64,000 bases of DNA from Marinobacter sp. BW6 (GCF_008107725.1 NZ_VIRN01000035.1:124001-188000); one strand, 5' to 3'; shown: positions 8,573-17,415, counted from the stretch's first letter. The notes: generated from the sequence alone by a model not told the origin. Translations and numbers: made by a program.

Positions 8573-9817
8573 TCATGGTTTTTCCGGATCGCGAAGCGAT
8601 TTCAGTGTCGATTTTGATCGCTCTGGCGGACGAACCAATCGGTAGTGTTTGCGCATTGCCTCGGTCTCATGTCCACCTTTGTTGTTCTCCCCTTGGGACA
8701 AAAACTCGTCGGTTAAGCCCTTCTTCCTCAAGTCTCGCAATTGATACTTACCTTTGTATCCGGCCTCTTCACAGGCCTTTGCCCAAGATATTTGCATGAA
8801 ACGGTGCCGCACCGGTTTTGTGCGACTCCTGAAATCAAAATATCGAGGGTAGACCATCAGATATGGCGAAATAATCTCCTGTTCACGCTTCCAATCCCTG
8901 AACCATTCGATCAGTGCTCTCAGGTCTTGGTTCATCTCAATAACAATGGGCACGCCCGTTTTGTGCCGTGCGAAGTGGATTTCTCCAAACTCGCCCTCAT
9001 CATCCTTGATCTGATCTTCCTTTAGTCCGAAAACGTCGATAGGTTGTTGGCTCATCATGTAAATCATGTCGCAGATTTTTGCGCGCCAGGTTCCGTCCAT
9101 CTTGCGTCTGTTAATTTTATGGACGCAGAGTCGGGCGGTGATTTCCTTGTAGGCTTCATCCGGAATCAGGACCTCTCGTTTGGGTTCGCTGATCTTTTGA
9201 ATGTCTCGCATTGGATTTCTATCGATGAGGCCGTCCTGGACTGCCTGGGTGAAAACCCGAGACAAGGTGTTCCTGAGCCCATTGTAGTGCGTGGGCTTCG
9301 TCTGCCAGGGGGAGAGGAGGCGTCTGATCCGTCGAAGAAGTTGGGGGTCCGAGAGGAAAAAATTAGAATGCTCATTAGATTCCATTTGCTGAGCATCCGC
9401 GGCGTAGTCGGCTCGGGTGCCCATTGCAATCGGATGACCCCGGTTACGGCCACGCTGGCTGAACACCTTGCATTCGCCCCAGCGTATTTTTCCCTTCACA
9501 ACATCGTGACCAATCAGCTTTGTGCGCCAATAATGCAGGTATTCTCTTAATGTTATCCGAGTGGCTGCATCAACAGATTCGACCATGGAGAGATTGTCTG
9601 CCATTTCTCTGGCATCAAAGTCTTTCCGTTCCTGCTCCCACATTTGCTGGAGCATAGCCCAGCGGCGTATTGCCACGTTGCGGTCACTGGTTTGCAGGCT
9701 TCCCTGTTTACGCGTGATCGGATGACGAACGTAGAAAGATCCATCACGGTCACGGATGTAAAGGCCGGGGTATTGGGCCAAGTATCGTTGGCCAGGTTTC
9801 CTGCGTTGCGGCGCCAT
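8573..9817 (-). CDS. Tyrosine-recombinase integrase of the island
   Basis: A 414-residue phage-type integrase reading toward tRNA-Cys, as expected for an element inserted at a tRNA 3' end. A SAM-like core-binding region is at about 150-215. In the catalytic domain box II is QLRDLRKKGLTDEF and box III is GGHETEAMRKHYRL, giving the His and the Tyr nucleophile. In box I, where most relatives have the first catalytic Arg (TGQR-type), this protein has SQQPIDV, with Gln258 (codon CAA, one base from CGA) at the Arg position. Activity is therefore uncertain. It starts 2 bases after the excisionase-like gene's stop codon. Confidence 0.9.
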   Translation of the reverse strand: MAPQRRKPGQRYLAQYPGLYIRDRDGSFYVRHPITRKQGSLQTSDRNVAIRRWAMLQQMWEQERKDFDAREMADNLSMVESVDAATRITLREYLHYWRTKLIGHDVVKGKIRWGECKVFSQRGRNRGHPIAMGTRADYAADAQQMESNEHSNFFLSDPQLLRRIRRLLSPWQTKPTHYNGLRNTLSRVFTQAVQDGLIDRNPMRDIQKISEPKREVLIPDEAYKEITARLCVHKINRRKMDGTWRAKICDMIYMMSQQPIDVFGLKEDQIKDDEGEFGEIHFARHKTGVPIVIEMNQDLRALIEWFRDWKREQEIISPYLMVYPRYFDFRSRTKPVRHRFMQISWAKACEEAGYKGKYQLRDLRKKGLTDEFLSQGENNKGGHETEAMRKHYRLVRPPERSKSTLKSLRDPEKP

Positions 9818-9819
9818 CG

Positions 9820-10059
9820 TTAACGAAGCTGATTAGCCAGGGATTGAAGAAAGCTCGCCTCGTGGAGGGTTTCGGGCAGGCCGCGAATGCGCGCGTCCAT
9901 CACTTCGAGATAATAATCTAGGTCGATGCGCCAACGTCTTCCGTCACGAAACGCGCCAGGGATCTCGTGAATACGACGACGAATCGTAGATTCGGAAGGT
10001 GGGTCCTCGTCGCAGCAGTAAACAATCTCTATAAAGCTTCTTATTGATACTGGTCTCAT
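9820..10059 (-). CDS. Small excisionase-like DNA-binding protein
   Basis: 79 residues, directly upstream of and co-oriented with the integrase. The centre looks like the winged-helix type of excisionase: a helix-turn-helix S-E-S-T-I-R-R-R-I, then G-A-F-R-D-G-R-R-W-R-I-D, the form in which a short wing selects the DNA target. GGAG lies 7 bases before the ATG. It would steer the integrase toward excision or regulate it. Assignment rests on position, size and the HTH pattern. Confidence 0.7.
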   Translation of the reverse strand: MRPVSIRSFIEIVYCCDEDPPSESTIRRRIHEIPGAFRDGRRWRIDLDYYLEVMDARIRGLPETLHEASFLQSLANQLR

Positions 10060-10213
10060 ATTGGACTCCAGCCAGATCGTTTAGGTATCGAGAGCCTCAT
10101 TGAATTCTGAGTATCCGTTCAAGAGGTTCATGTTTAGATCTTATGTGGCCGGCTCCCCATTTTGTGACGTTAAATGCACTTTTTTGACTACATGGCAGAA
10201 ACTGTTCCGCGAA

Positions 10214-10615
10214 TTACATAAAATCATCGGAGCTTGTGCCAAAGGTGTTGCCCCCTACATCAAACCCGGTAATACCGTCATCAATCATTGGTAAGCCGGT
10301 GGCGGGATTTATATGAGATGGTTCGGAAGACGACATCGGATCGTCAAATAGAGTAGATGAATCGTTGATAACGTCTTGGTGCAAAGTTGGCGTCTCGTAA
10401 TTGGCCAGGGGCGAGTATGATGCTGCTGGAGGAAAGTCGGGTATCCACCCTAGCGTTGACTTGTTCTCGGTCCCGCAATCTATGTTGCTGAATGTACTCG
10501 TTTGTTTGATTGGAGTTGCCAGCGCCAGACCAATATATGCACCCACTATAGCGCCCACTGTGCCAAGTTGTCCGCCGATCGCTGCGCCAATAATCATTAT
10601 TGTGATCGCTGCCAT
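10214..10615 (-). CDS. Glycine-zipper membrane protein with NPATGLPM-type tail
   Basis: 133 residues of unknown function. The N-terminus (1-36) is one or two Gly/Ala-rich hydrophobic helices (GAAIGGQLGTVGAIVGAYIG), the pattern of glycine-zipper membrane or pore-forming helices, with no cleavable signal peptide. A Ser/Pro/Asp-rich linker leads to a compact C-terminal motif, INPATGLPMIDDG followed by FDVGGNTFG. I have the impression that this kind of tail recurs in small proteins of gammaproteobacterial islands, but I cannot verify that here. GAGG lies 8 bases before the ATG. It stands alone on the minus strand. Confidence 0.6.
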   Translation of the reverse strand: MAAITIMIIGAAIGGQLGTVGAIVGAYIGLALATPIKQTSTFSNIDCGTENKSTLGWIPDFPPAASYSPLANYETPTLHQDVINDSSTLFDDPMSSSEPSHINPATGLPMIDDGITGFDVGGNTFGTSSDDFM

Positions 10616-11030
10616 GCTGTTCGCCTCATTCAGATGTGAATGTCCAGCTTAACGCAATCTGATGCTCTACCAAGTGCGGTCGGTTTTGGTCCTTCTAAAT
10701 TGCTAATCGAAAAAACACTCGATCTGAACCAGCTAGCTAACTAGCATTCGGATATCGCTCATTTCGCCGGTCAAGCGACTGCAGCTTTATGACTGTGATG
10801 GATGCCCCCGACCAGACGCCCCGAACTTCGCTGTTTACCTCTCGCGAAGCCCGTTTATCCGTTCATATCATGTGTTAAGGTAATTTCTGCTGGCACAATC
10901 TAAAGATTGCTCCGCCATGTCCAGGGTAAGCCAAGAAAACGTTTAACCGCGCAAGAATGAGCTCATTATACCAGATAATGAACTCACTCCATTAAGTAAT
11001 AGACTTCACCCACAACGTTGACTAGAGAAT
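10616..11030. other. Gene-free stretch with several inverted repeats
   Basis: No convincing gene. It contains short inverted repeats: GCTAG/CTAGC at 10732-10745, CTTCGC/GCGAAG at 10826-10849, and the larger near-palindrome at 10958-10986 described separately. Confidence 0.5.
10958..10986 (-). promoter_or_regulatory. Near-palindrome overlapping an extended -10 box
   Basis: TGAGCTCATTAT (10958-10969) and ATAATGAACTCA (10975-10986) form an inverted repeat with 11 of 12 matches and a 5-base centre. Read on the minus strand, the centre contains TGGTATAAT, an extended -10 element directed toward the glycine-zipper gene about 340 bases away. A promoter with a built-in operator is possible; no clear -35 is seen. 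Confidence 0.4.
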
Positions 11031-11606
11031 TTAAGATTCAGATTCTTTCAGTTCACAAAAGAACATATATAGATCATATGGGTGCATTGGTGGATATGTT
11101 GATTGAAATACATTCTCGGCTATAGTCTCCAGATCTCCATAAGGAGTTTTTTTGTCGATACCGAGATCGACAGGCTTACACTCATAATATGCAAGATGAG
11201 GGTCTTCTGCGTAGATGCATTTTTCGAAATCCTCTACCGCAAGCTCTAGCGACATTTTAGCGTGTTCCTGAATGTCGTAGATTGCTGAATAAAGTCTTCT
11301 GTCGGCTCTAGGCAAGTCCTTTTGCATTATAGCCAGCGTAATTGTGCTCTTTATGTTTTTTAGCACCACATCTAATGTTGTTTGTGTGATATAGGTTCCA
11401 AGAAGAATTACGGTATTGTATCCGCTTCGATTTTCGCTCCTCTTGGAAAGCTCTGAATAATCCCCACAAAAAGGCCCTGCGAGTGCTTCCTCTGCAGTCT
11501 CCGCACAGAGACAAACGGACATATATATTTCCTTGCTTTTCGGTGAGAGATAGATTCGTTCTTTATCTTCATTTAGTGCAACTAATAATGCATTTTTAAC
11601 AGCCAT
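11031..11606 (-). CDS. Hypothetical protein
   Basis: 191 residues, not recognised. It is a soluble-looking, mixed alpha/beta protein with no signal peptide or membrane helix. It has a central hydrophobic strand (NTVILLGTYI) and a Tyr- and Cys-rich C-terminal half ending in YDLYMFFCELKESES. AGGGG lies 5 bases before the ATG. It is monocistronic with long gene-free flanks, and its base composition is lower in GC than the core genes, consistent with acquired DNA. Confidence 0.6.
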   Translation of the reverse strand: MAVKNALLVALNEDKERIYLSPKSKEIYMSVCLCAETAEEALAGPFCGDYSELSKRSENRSGYNTVILLGTYITQTTLDVVLKNIKSTITLAIMQKDLPRADRRLYSAIYDIQEHAKMSLELAVEDFEKCIYAEDPHLAYYECKPVDLGIDKKTPYGDLETIAENVFQSTYPPMHPYDLYMFFCELKESES

Positions 11607-12064
11607 AACTACCCCTAGAGCGATTTTTTATACTGCAGGTCCATCACCAGCAATGAGCTGCGAACCTAGTTTGGCTTTGATTAAGAGCGGGCGGGGAGTC
11701 TTAAATTGACTTTTTTGGCAACATTGGAGCGATTTCTAGCTGGTTGTAGATTAGAGCGTAGTTATTCTGAAGGTCCACGGAGGGCTTATTTACCCTATCT
11801 GTGTCTAAAGTTGCCGCGCCGCCAAAGACTGAAAATCATTCGTGGTGTGAACCCATTAGATGGATATCGCGCGGCAGCGGCACATAGCACAGCAGTGCCG
11901 CGAAGCTCCTTGTCAAATGTACGTGGTTAGTTGACCACAACAGAGGGGCTTTGCAATCAAAGGTCGATACTTTTTTTCCGTATCATTAGCTTCTATAGTT
12001 TTCTCTTATTTTCAAACAATCAGGCCGCTCGACGCGGTGGTTGTTTATTTCAAGGAGCGAATGC
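11607..12064. other. Gene-free stretch before the WYL regulator
   Basis: No supported gene; a 74-codon plus-strand frame here has no family-like features. GATAC (11966-11970) and GTATC (11980-11984) flank a T-rich centre about 80 bases before the regulator and could be part of its control region. Confidence 0.4.
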
Positions 12065-13066
12065 ATGTCCGAAACGGCGGTCAGATATCTCACCATGCTC
12101 CGTATGGTTCCAAGATTCCCGAAGTCTATTACCACAACGGAACTGGCCGAGCGTTTAAATGAACGGGAAATGCCCGTGACCAAACGCTCGATTCAGAGGG
12201 ACCTCGAAAAGCTTTCAACGTATTTCCCACTTCTCGTTGATGCCGATGCGCGTCCGTACCGTTGGTCATTTGAACGTGAAGCGACCCTAAACATCATCCC
12301 GGCGTTAGATTTACCAGCAGCACTTACGTTCGAGCTTGCCCGGGCTTATCTCAGGCCAATGCTACCTCCTCGAGCACTTTCACATTTGCAGCCGCATTTT
12401 GATGAGGCACATCGGGCGCTTTTGCGAGAGAAAAGTCCGCTCGGGAAATGGCCAAATCGTGTCAGGGTGATCAACCGCGGTCTTGGCGGCCAAAGGCCAG
12501 ATATTGATGCTGACGTGTTAGAGACCGTCACTGAGGCGCTGCTTAGGGAGTTTCAGTGCAAGCTGACCTATCAGGCCCGAAACTGGCCGAAACCTGAAGA
12601 AATTCTGGTGCACCCGTTGGGCCTCATATTTCGGGACCCGAATGTTTATTTGATCGGAACCATTGAGGGAAGGGAGGGTGTTCGCCAACTGGTTCTGCAC
12701 CGGGCATCCGGCGGTGAGCTCGTTGAACAGCCTTTGGAACGCCCGGAGGGCTTCGATTTAGACCTCTACATCTCTTCTGGCGCAATGGGGATTCTTCATT
12801 CCCGGGAACCCATATTTCTGCACTTACGCTGCGACAAGCCAGTGCTTAATCACCTGATCGAGTCGCCGCTAGGCTTCGACCAGGTGACAACGGACATCAA
12901 TGAAAACGTCTTTGAAATAACGGTGACTGTTGGAGATACCCAGGATTTGCGCTGGTGGCTTGCGGCGCAGGCCGTGCACTGCGATATCCTCGAACCGGCC
13001 TGGTTACGTCAAGAGATTACCTCGACTTTGGAAAAGGGATTGGCACGTACTCAGAAAGACGGATGA
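12065..13066 (+). CDS. WYL-domain transcriptional regulator
   Basis: 333 residues. An N-terminal winged helix-turn-helix (about 5-65: ITTTELAERLNEREMPVTKR, then IQRDLEKLS) is followed by a WYL domain at about 150-220. The GLIFRDPNVYLIGTI segment matches the ligand-contact strands, and a WCX-like C-terminal domain ends in a W-W-L-A-A-Q motif. WYL proteins such as BrxR and CapW sense nucleic acid or nucleotides and repress defence operons. The ATG at 12065 has AAGGAG 7 bases upstream and is preferred to an upstream in-frame start. It is not adjacent to a complete defence operon, so its target is unknown. Confidence 0.85.
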   Translation: MSETAVRYLTMLRMVPRFPKSITTTELAERLNEREMPVTKRSIQRDLEKLSTYFPLLVDADARPYRWSFEREATLNIIPALDLPAALTFELARAYLRPMLPPRALSHLQPHFDEAHRALLREKSPLGKWPNRVRVINRGLGGQRPDIDADVLETVTEALLREFQCKLTYQARNWPKPEEILVHPLGLIFRDPNVYLIGTIEGREGVRQLVLHRASGGELVEQPLERPEGFDLDLYISSGAMGILHSREPIFLHLRCDKPVLNHLIESPLGFDQVTTDINENVFEITVTVGDTQDLRWWLAAQAVHCDILEPAWLRQEITSTLEKGLARTQKDG

Positions 13067-13195
13067 TTTTTTACCTGTCTTGAACCCTCTGTCGAATCTG
13101 CGACCCTAGTTGTCGCTCCGACTCCCTATTATCAGTAGCTGAAAATTGAGAGCTATGGCTCGCTTTGAAATTTTTTCTCGAAAAAGGATGTCGAA

Positions 13196-13795
13196 ATGAA
13201 ACTGACTAGAATCGCCCTAATGGTCTCCGTCGCCGCAATGGCTCACGCACCAGCTTATGCTGCCGAGGCACGGCCCGGTTATTTTGGTATTTCTGCCGGC
13301 CAAGCGACTGTAGATGATTTCTGTGAAGGATCATCATCATGTGACGACAGCGCGCTGGCCGTTCGGTTTTACGGTGGTACTGAACTGAATAGCTTTGCCA
13401 ATCTCGAGTTTGGCTACCGCTATATCGATGATGTTGAAGCTTCCGGTGTAATCAACGGTGTTGGGGTGGCAGCTGCGGTAAATGGTCATTTTGTCGATAC
13501 AACGCTTCAACTCGGCATGCCCGAAACAGGCCCATTCAAGGTTTTCACCAAAGCAGGCCTCATGCTGTGGCGCTTGAATTACGAGGCGGCAGCGAGCAAC
13601 GGCTTTCAGACTATCTCTGTAAGTGACGACGATACCGGTGTGGCATTCAGGACCGGTCTTGGTATGAGCTATGAAGTCTCGGAAGGAATTCGCTTGCGGG
13701 CAGACTGGGATCTGCTGTTGGATGTTGGTGACGAAGACGAATTGGGCGAAACTGACATCAATGTGTTCTCCGTGGGGCCCGAATTTAGGTTCTGA
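13196..13795 (+). CDS. Outer-membrane beta-barrel protein
   Basis: 199 residues with a clear signal peptide (1-22, cleavage after AYA). The mature part is an alternating-residue barrel: it opens with GYFGISAGQATVDD, has repeated strands rich in aromatic and Gly residues, and ends with the terminal Phe signature of outer-membrane proteins (VFSVGPEFRF). Cys39 and Cys45 may form a disulphide in an extracellular loop. It is the size of an 8-stranded OmpX/OmpA-like barrel. A strong terminator follows. Its role in the island is unknown; changing the surface could alter phage adsorption. Confidence 0.85.
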   Translation: MKLTRIALMVSVAAMAHAPAYAAEARPGYFGISAGQATVDDFCEGSSSCDDSALAVRFYGGTELNSFANLEFGYRYIDDVEASGVINGVGVAAAVNGHFVDTTLQLGMPETGPFKVFTKAGLMLWRLNYEAAASNGFQTISVSDDDTGVAFRTGLGMSYEVSEGIRLRADWDLLLDVGDEDELGETDINVFSVGPEFRF

Positions 13796-13817
13796 TACAG
13801 CTTTAGCTATCCAAGAG

Positions 13818-13870
13818 CCAGTTCATCACTCCCTGAAGCGCTAGGGAAGTGATGAGCTGGGTTAGTTTTT
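13818..13870 (+). terminator. Strong terminator after the barrel gene
   Basis: A long stem runs from CCAGTTCATCACTCCCT (13818-13834) to AGGGAAGTGATGAGCTGG (13843-13860), with an 8-base loop, one bulged base and one mismatch. GTTAGTTTTT follows. The T-run touches the stop codon of the convergent gene. Confidence 0.88.
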
Positions 13871-15038
13871 AACACTCCACCCAGCGTCGCACGATTTCCA
13901 GTGCTTTCGCTGAGGGGCTTGCATTGCAGTAGCCTCTTACCTCGCCAACGATCCATTCGTTGTTCTTTTTTTCAAGGGAAATAGTCAGTCGTTCCGGTTG
14001 AACCATGCGATAGATGAACACATCCCCGTGAGCGACGTGAATGTCATAGCTACCGACACAGTGGTGCATTCGGGCCCCCTCTTCCAGTAGGTCTAACCAA
14101 GAGCACAGGGGCTCTATGCCATCAATGGCCGGCACAGGAATTGACGGATAATCCCCGTGCTCTGCTTTCAGCCGCTCGGAGAGAAGTCCGCGATATGCTG
14201 CGGGATCTTTTCCGTGATCGCGGTTGAACCGCTCGACAAGTCTATCATGCACCTCCTGTAACGATTGCCTCGAAGCAATTCCCGCAATAGCTCGTTCATT
14301 CCCTCTTGCTAAATTCCTTGTATCTAGAATCATTCGGCGCACCCAGTTGATGTCTTGAGCGGAAGAGTGCTCATCAATCAGGTTTAGCATGCATGGTTCA
14401 ATTGGCTGCCGGAGGCGAAGCACAAAGCGAAGATGGTTCAGATGAAGCCTAGGGTGGTGCCTAAGCACGGCCAGGACTTCCGGATTGCGTAGAGCTTGAG
14501 ATACATCCTCGAGCTCCCAGGGAAGAAGTGTCGATAGCCTTATGCGTCGGATAATACGTGCAAGGGATCGGCTCCCCGGCAGCCCAATGTGTCTCAGAAT
14601 ATCTGTGCGTTTGAGCGCTAGGATTTGGTTGAGTTTATGAACGGAAAAGGAGTTCTTGCGGGCAAAATCAACCAAAAGAATAAAGAGCAATGGTGCATCC
14701 ACTGCCAATTGACATGCCTTGTCAGATGCAGCACATGCCTGACACAATTCAAAATCGATTGCGGGCATGAATTTCGCCACTCTCGCGATTTTCAAGGGAA
14801 TCTGGTCCGAAAGTCCGCCTCCGTCTTCATCCTCCAGAGTAAAGACGGGAAGCCCAGGCGCTTCAAGAAAGCTCCCTCGGGCAATAACGCTTGTTCGATC
14901 GTGGCTGAACCAATGGAGAGGTTGCTCAGCTTGCCAGCCATGAACTACCAGATGGATCTGATAACCAAGAATGGCGCTCAAATCAAAGAAAAGTCGACGC
15001 TGGTCTGGTTGGCCTATCATTCGAGTATCGGGTTCCAA
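13869..15038 (-). CDS. PcfJ-domain protein
   Basis: 389 residues. The C-terminal part (about 300-389) fits PcfJ: L-E-E-G-A-R-M-H-H-C-V-G-S-Y near residue 320, then a strand with TISLEKK, then W-x-x-G-E-V-R-G-Y-C-N and a closing R-R-W. PcfJ-like proteins are common on plasmids and mobile elements, but their biochemical role is not settled. The N-terminal 300 residues are helical and unrecognised. It converges on the barrel gene. Confidence 0.75.
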   Translation of the reverse strand: MEPDTRMIGQPDQRRLFFDLSAILGYQIHLVVHGWQAEQPLHWFSHDRTSVIARGSFLEAPGLPVFTLEDEDGGGLSDQIPLKIARVAKFMPAIDFELCQACAASDKACQLAVDAPLLFILLVDFARKNSFSVHKLNQILALKRTDILRHIGLPGSRSLARIIRRIRLSTLLPWELEDVSQALRNPEVLAVLRHHPRLHLNHLRFVLRLRQPIEPCMLNLIDEHSSAQDINWVRRMILDTRNLARGNERAIAGIASRQSLQEVHDRLVERFNRDHGKDPAAYRGLLSERLKAEHGDYPSIPVPAIDGIEPLCSWLDLLEEGARMHHCVGSYDIHVAHGDVFIYRMVQPERLTISLEKKNNEWIVGEVRGYCNASPSAKALEIVRRWVEC

Positions 15039-15188
15039 AGTTAATCCTCACCTAGGTCATATGCTCTTTAGGCTATACCGATCTCTGTTTTGATCGGGGT
15101 TGGATGTTTAAACTTACCGATAAACAGCGACAACTCCTGTCGCCCCGGGTTGCTAAAGTAGCACTTTAGAGGCTCGTCAGGAGTGAGG

Positions 15189-15713
15189 ATGATAGGGCAA
15201 TCGTTGGTATTTTGGGGACTGGAGGAGTTAACGATCAGGCTTCCGTCATTCCCCCAATCTGAGATCCAGAAAAGACCCACCCAGGTCCCTTTTTTGGTTT
15301 ACAGTCTTAGCTCGTTAGTGAGCGAACTAGCGCCACCTTATGACTTTGACCGATATGCCGACTTCCTTTGTCAGAGCGTTCTTCCCGATATTAAGTGTTT
15401 AGTCGCAGATAACGGGCTATTGGTGATTCTTTGTCACGAGCACGAAACAATCCCGATTCCATTGGCAGTGTGGAACGGATTCAGCCAAATGGTGAAACAT
15501 GGGGTGTTGTTCTGCATTATTTCGGACAAAAGTATGGATGCCCGCCGACCATTCCAAATGTCGACTGTTGCCACCTACCAGACGTCAAATTTCTCAGCAG
15601 TTGCATTTGGATCACATGCAACGGAACGACTGGCGAATGCAATAATTAGCTTTGCTAGTAAGTCAACTTGGGGGATTAGCCTGCCACTTCTAACGCGCGA
15701 ACTTGGAGCATAG
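15189..15713 (+). CDS. Hypothetical protein
   Basis: 174 residues, not recognised. It is a soluble alpha/beta protein with alternating hydrophobic strands (LLVILCHEHE, VLFCIISDKS) that could suit a Rossmann-like fold. The ATG at 15189 has AGGAG 5 bases upstream and is preferred to a GTG at 15183. Its stop codon lies 4 bases before the next ATG, so the two genes are surely co-transcribed and likely work together. Confidence 0.6.
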   Translation: MIGQSLVFWGLEELTIRLPSFPQSEIQKRPTQVPFLVYSLSSLVSELAPPYDFDRYADFLCQSVLPDIKCLVADNGLLVILCHEHETIPIPLAVWNGFSQMVKHGVLFCIISDKSMDARRPFQMSTVATYQTSNFSAVAFGSHATERLANAIISFASKSTWGISLPLLTRELGA

Positions 15714-15717
15714 TGTT

Positions 15718-16371
15718 ATGGATCAACATCCGGTTGTTACAGCGGACTACCCAGAAAATCTTTTGGGTGGAATTATGATATGTGGCTACAACTTCGGCTT
15801 CTCTTCTCAGGATCAGGACGATGAAGAAAAAGGCTTAAAGACTGAGGAATCTGCGCCGTCTTTTTTCTCGGACCCTCAGGTGAATAACACGCTTTTTCGC
15901 AATCGTATGCTTTTATGGCTAGACAAATGGGGGCGTCCATTGGAAACCGATGCCGATAGAATTGGTAGCTACGAAAAGTCATTTTTTCAGACCAACTGGC
16001 TTGGAACGCAAACGAATACGATTGCTGACGATACGATCACGATCAACAAGCTCGTTGCTGAGTCCGATGGCATTCTGTCTCTCATGGAAGCGCGAAAGCC
16101 GCGCCTGGTCATCTTCACAGGAAGTGATCTGATCGAAGCGCTGAACGATATCAGGGTTCGTGAGCGTGTTGAGTCTATACTTGGGCCAAGGCCCGGGAAT
16201 GCTGAAATTTTTCGGTCAGATGTACCTGTAAAGGGAACAAAATTTAAGCTCCTTAAGCAGGATTTCCCCGTCACAACCGTTGTTTCTTTGCCTCATGCGA
16301 CCGGAACAATAGGTCTGAGTGATGAGTATATCGAGGGTTTTCGGAACATTATGAATGGCCTATTGATCTGA
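15718..16371 (+). CDS. Possible uracil-DNA-glycosylase-like protein
   Basis: 217 residues. No family is certain, but the order of blocks resembles the UDG superfamily: an N-terminal G-I-M-I-C-G-Y-N-F-G-F loop, FFQTNWL in the middle, a K-P-R-L-V-I-F-T-G strand followed by a helix (DLIEALN), and a late VVSLPHATG where UDGs carry the HPS-type loop. If right, it would bind or cleave modified bases. GGAG lies 9 bases before the ATG at 15718; a TTG at 15703 would overlap the previous gene. The fold assignment is an inference and needs a structure search. Confidence 0.5.
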   Translation: MDQHPVVTADYPENLLGGIMICGYNFGFSSQDQDDEEKGLKTEESAPSFFSDPQVNNTLFRNRMLLWLDKWGRPLETDADRIGSYEKSFFQTNWLGTQTNTIADDTITINKLVAESDGILSLMEARKPRLVIFTGSDLIEALNDIRVRERVESILGPRPGNAEIFRSDVPVKGTKFKLLKQDFPVTTVVSLPHATGTIGLSDEYIEGFRNIMNGLLI

Positions 16372-16441
16372 TTGAGCGCTTTTTCTTCCGATGTTTTTTT
16401 TGGGCAAGGGTGGGGGCACTTGAGTCCCACCGATACGTAAG

Positions 16442-17362
16442 TTAATTCGCCACCCCGAACGGAATATGCACCATTGGAACATTTCCACCTTCTGACTCCA
16501 GGTGTGACCTTTGGTCATCAAAGAACATGTGTGGCTGAAGGACGCTTAAAATCCGATCTTTTTTCATGCCGCCAAGGAAGAACACTTCGTTTGCATCGAC
16601 ACCCCAATGCTCCAGAGTTGTGATCACGCGTTCGTGAGACGGTGCGTTCCGAGCCGTCACGATGCCCGTTCTCAGTGCCCGCTTGTAATTTTGGTCAGCC
16701 TCCAATGCATGATCTTCCAGCTTTTGGAGGTGTGAAAGTTTTCTAAACAAGTCAGCCAAGGGCCCCGGGCTATGTGGTATGTGGGACCGTGAAGTTTCAT
16801 GCTCTTGGAACTCTTCCAAAGAGCCTGTTTTGTAGACTTTCTCAGAAGCATCGTCCGCAATCACACCATCGAAATCGAAGGCGATTCGAAGTTCAGCATC
16901 ACCGACATCATCTACTACGTGACTAGGAAGCACCGTGCCGGCAGGGTGGCCATAGTCTATAGCTTGCTGAACGTCTGATTCGTTTGCAGACAAAAACAAA
17001 GAAGCATTGAACGCCGGGATGTAAGGATAAGGCGATTTGCCTTCCAAAAATGCAGCCCGGGTGATGTTTAATCCGTGATGATCGATGGAACGAAACACCC
17101 GCTTCCCCGTGATTGCTGAGTTCCTTGAGAGCAAGACAACTTCCACTGGGGATTTATCCGGGAACCGATCGTTGATCGCTAAAAACCGTCGAACGAACGG
17201 AAACGCCACCCCTTTAGCCAGGGGGGCATCCAGATGTTCTTCCTGGTAGTCACGGTAAGCAATCGCACCTTGTTCCTGGAACACCTTGTCGGATTCGGAG
17301 AGGTCAAACAGGGCGCTTGAAGCAACCGCAATTACCAGCTTGTCTTCGATGGGGTAAGGCAT
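16442..17362 (-). CDS. Cytosolic 5'-nucleotidase family protein
   Basis: 306 residues matching the 5'-nucleotidase family (PF06189). The N-terminal half carries the family's NDRFPDKSPVEVVLLSRNS and PYIPAFNASLFLSAN segments. A HAD-type nucleophile motif RIAFDFDGVIADD lies near residue 163, a T-A-R-N segment follows at about 235, and the FFDDQ acidic motif is near the C-terminus. It would dephosphorylate nucleoside monophosphates in the cytoplasm. Genes of this family are frequent in mobile regions. It is followed on the same strand by nothing supported, and its upstream neighbour is the 113-residue gene. Confidence 0.88.
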   Translation of the reverse strand: MPYPIEDKLVIAVASSALFDLSESDKVFQEQGAIAYRDYQEEHLDAPLAKGVAFPFVRRFLAINDRFPDKSPVEVVLLSRNSAITGKRVFRSIDHHGLNITRAAFLEGKSPYPYIPAFNASLFLSANESDVQQAIDYGHPAGTVLPSHVVDDVGDAELRIAFDFDGVIADDASEKVYKTGSLEEFQEHETSRSHIPHSPGPLADLFRKLSHLQKLEDHALEADQNYKRALRTGIVTARNAPSHERVITTLEHWGVDANEVFFLGGMKKDRILSVLQPHMFFDDQRSHLESEGGNVPMVHIPFGVAN

Positions 17363-17415
17363 TAACGGTCCTTTTCAGGCAATGAACACGGGCGTGGACG
17401 TCAATACAAACGGTA

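Noticed and set aside
10100..10294. Plus-strand 64-codon frame
   Set aside because: No ribosome site, no recognisable composition, and it overlaps the better minus-strand gene at 10214.
16409..16431. Hairpin GGTGGG/CCCACC between convergent genes as a terminator
   Set aside because: Only 6 pairs with a long loop, and no T-run follows the stem on either strand.
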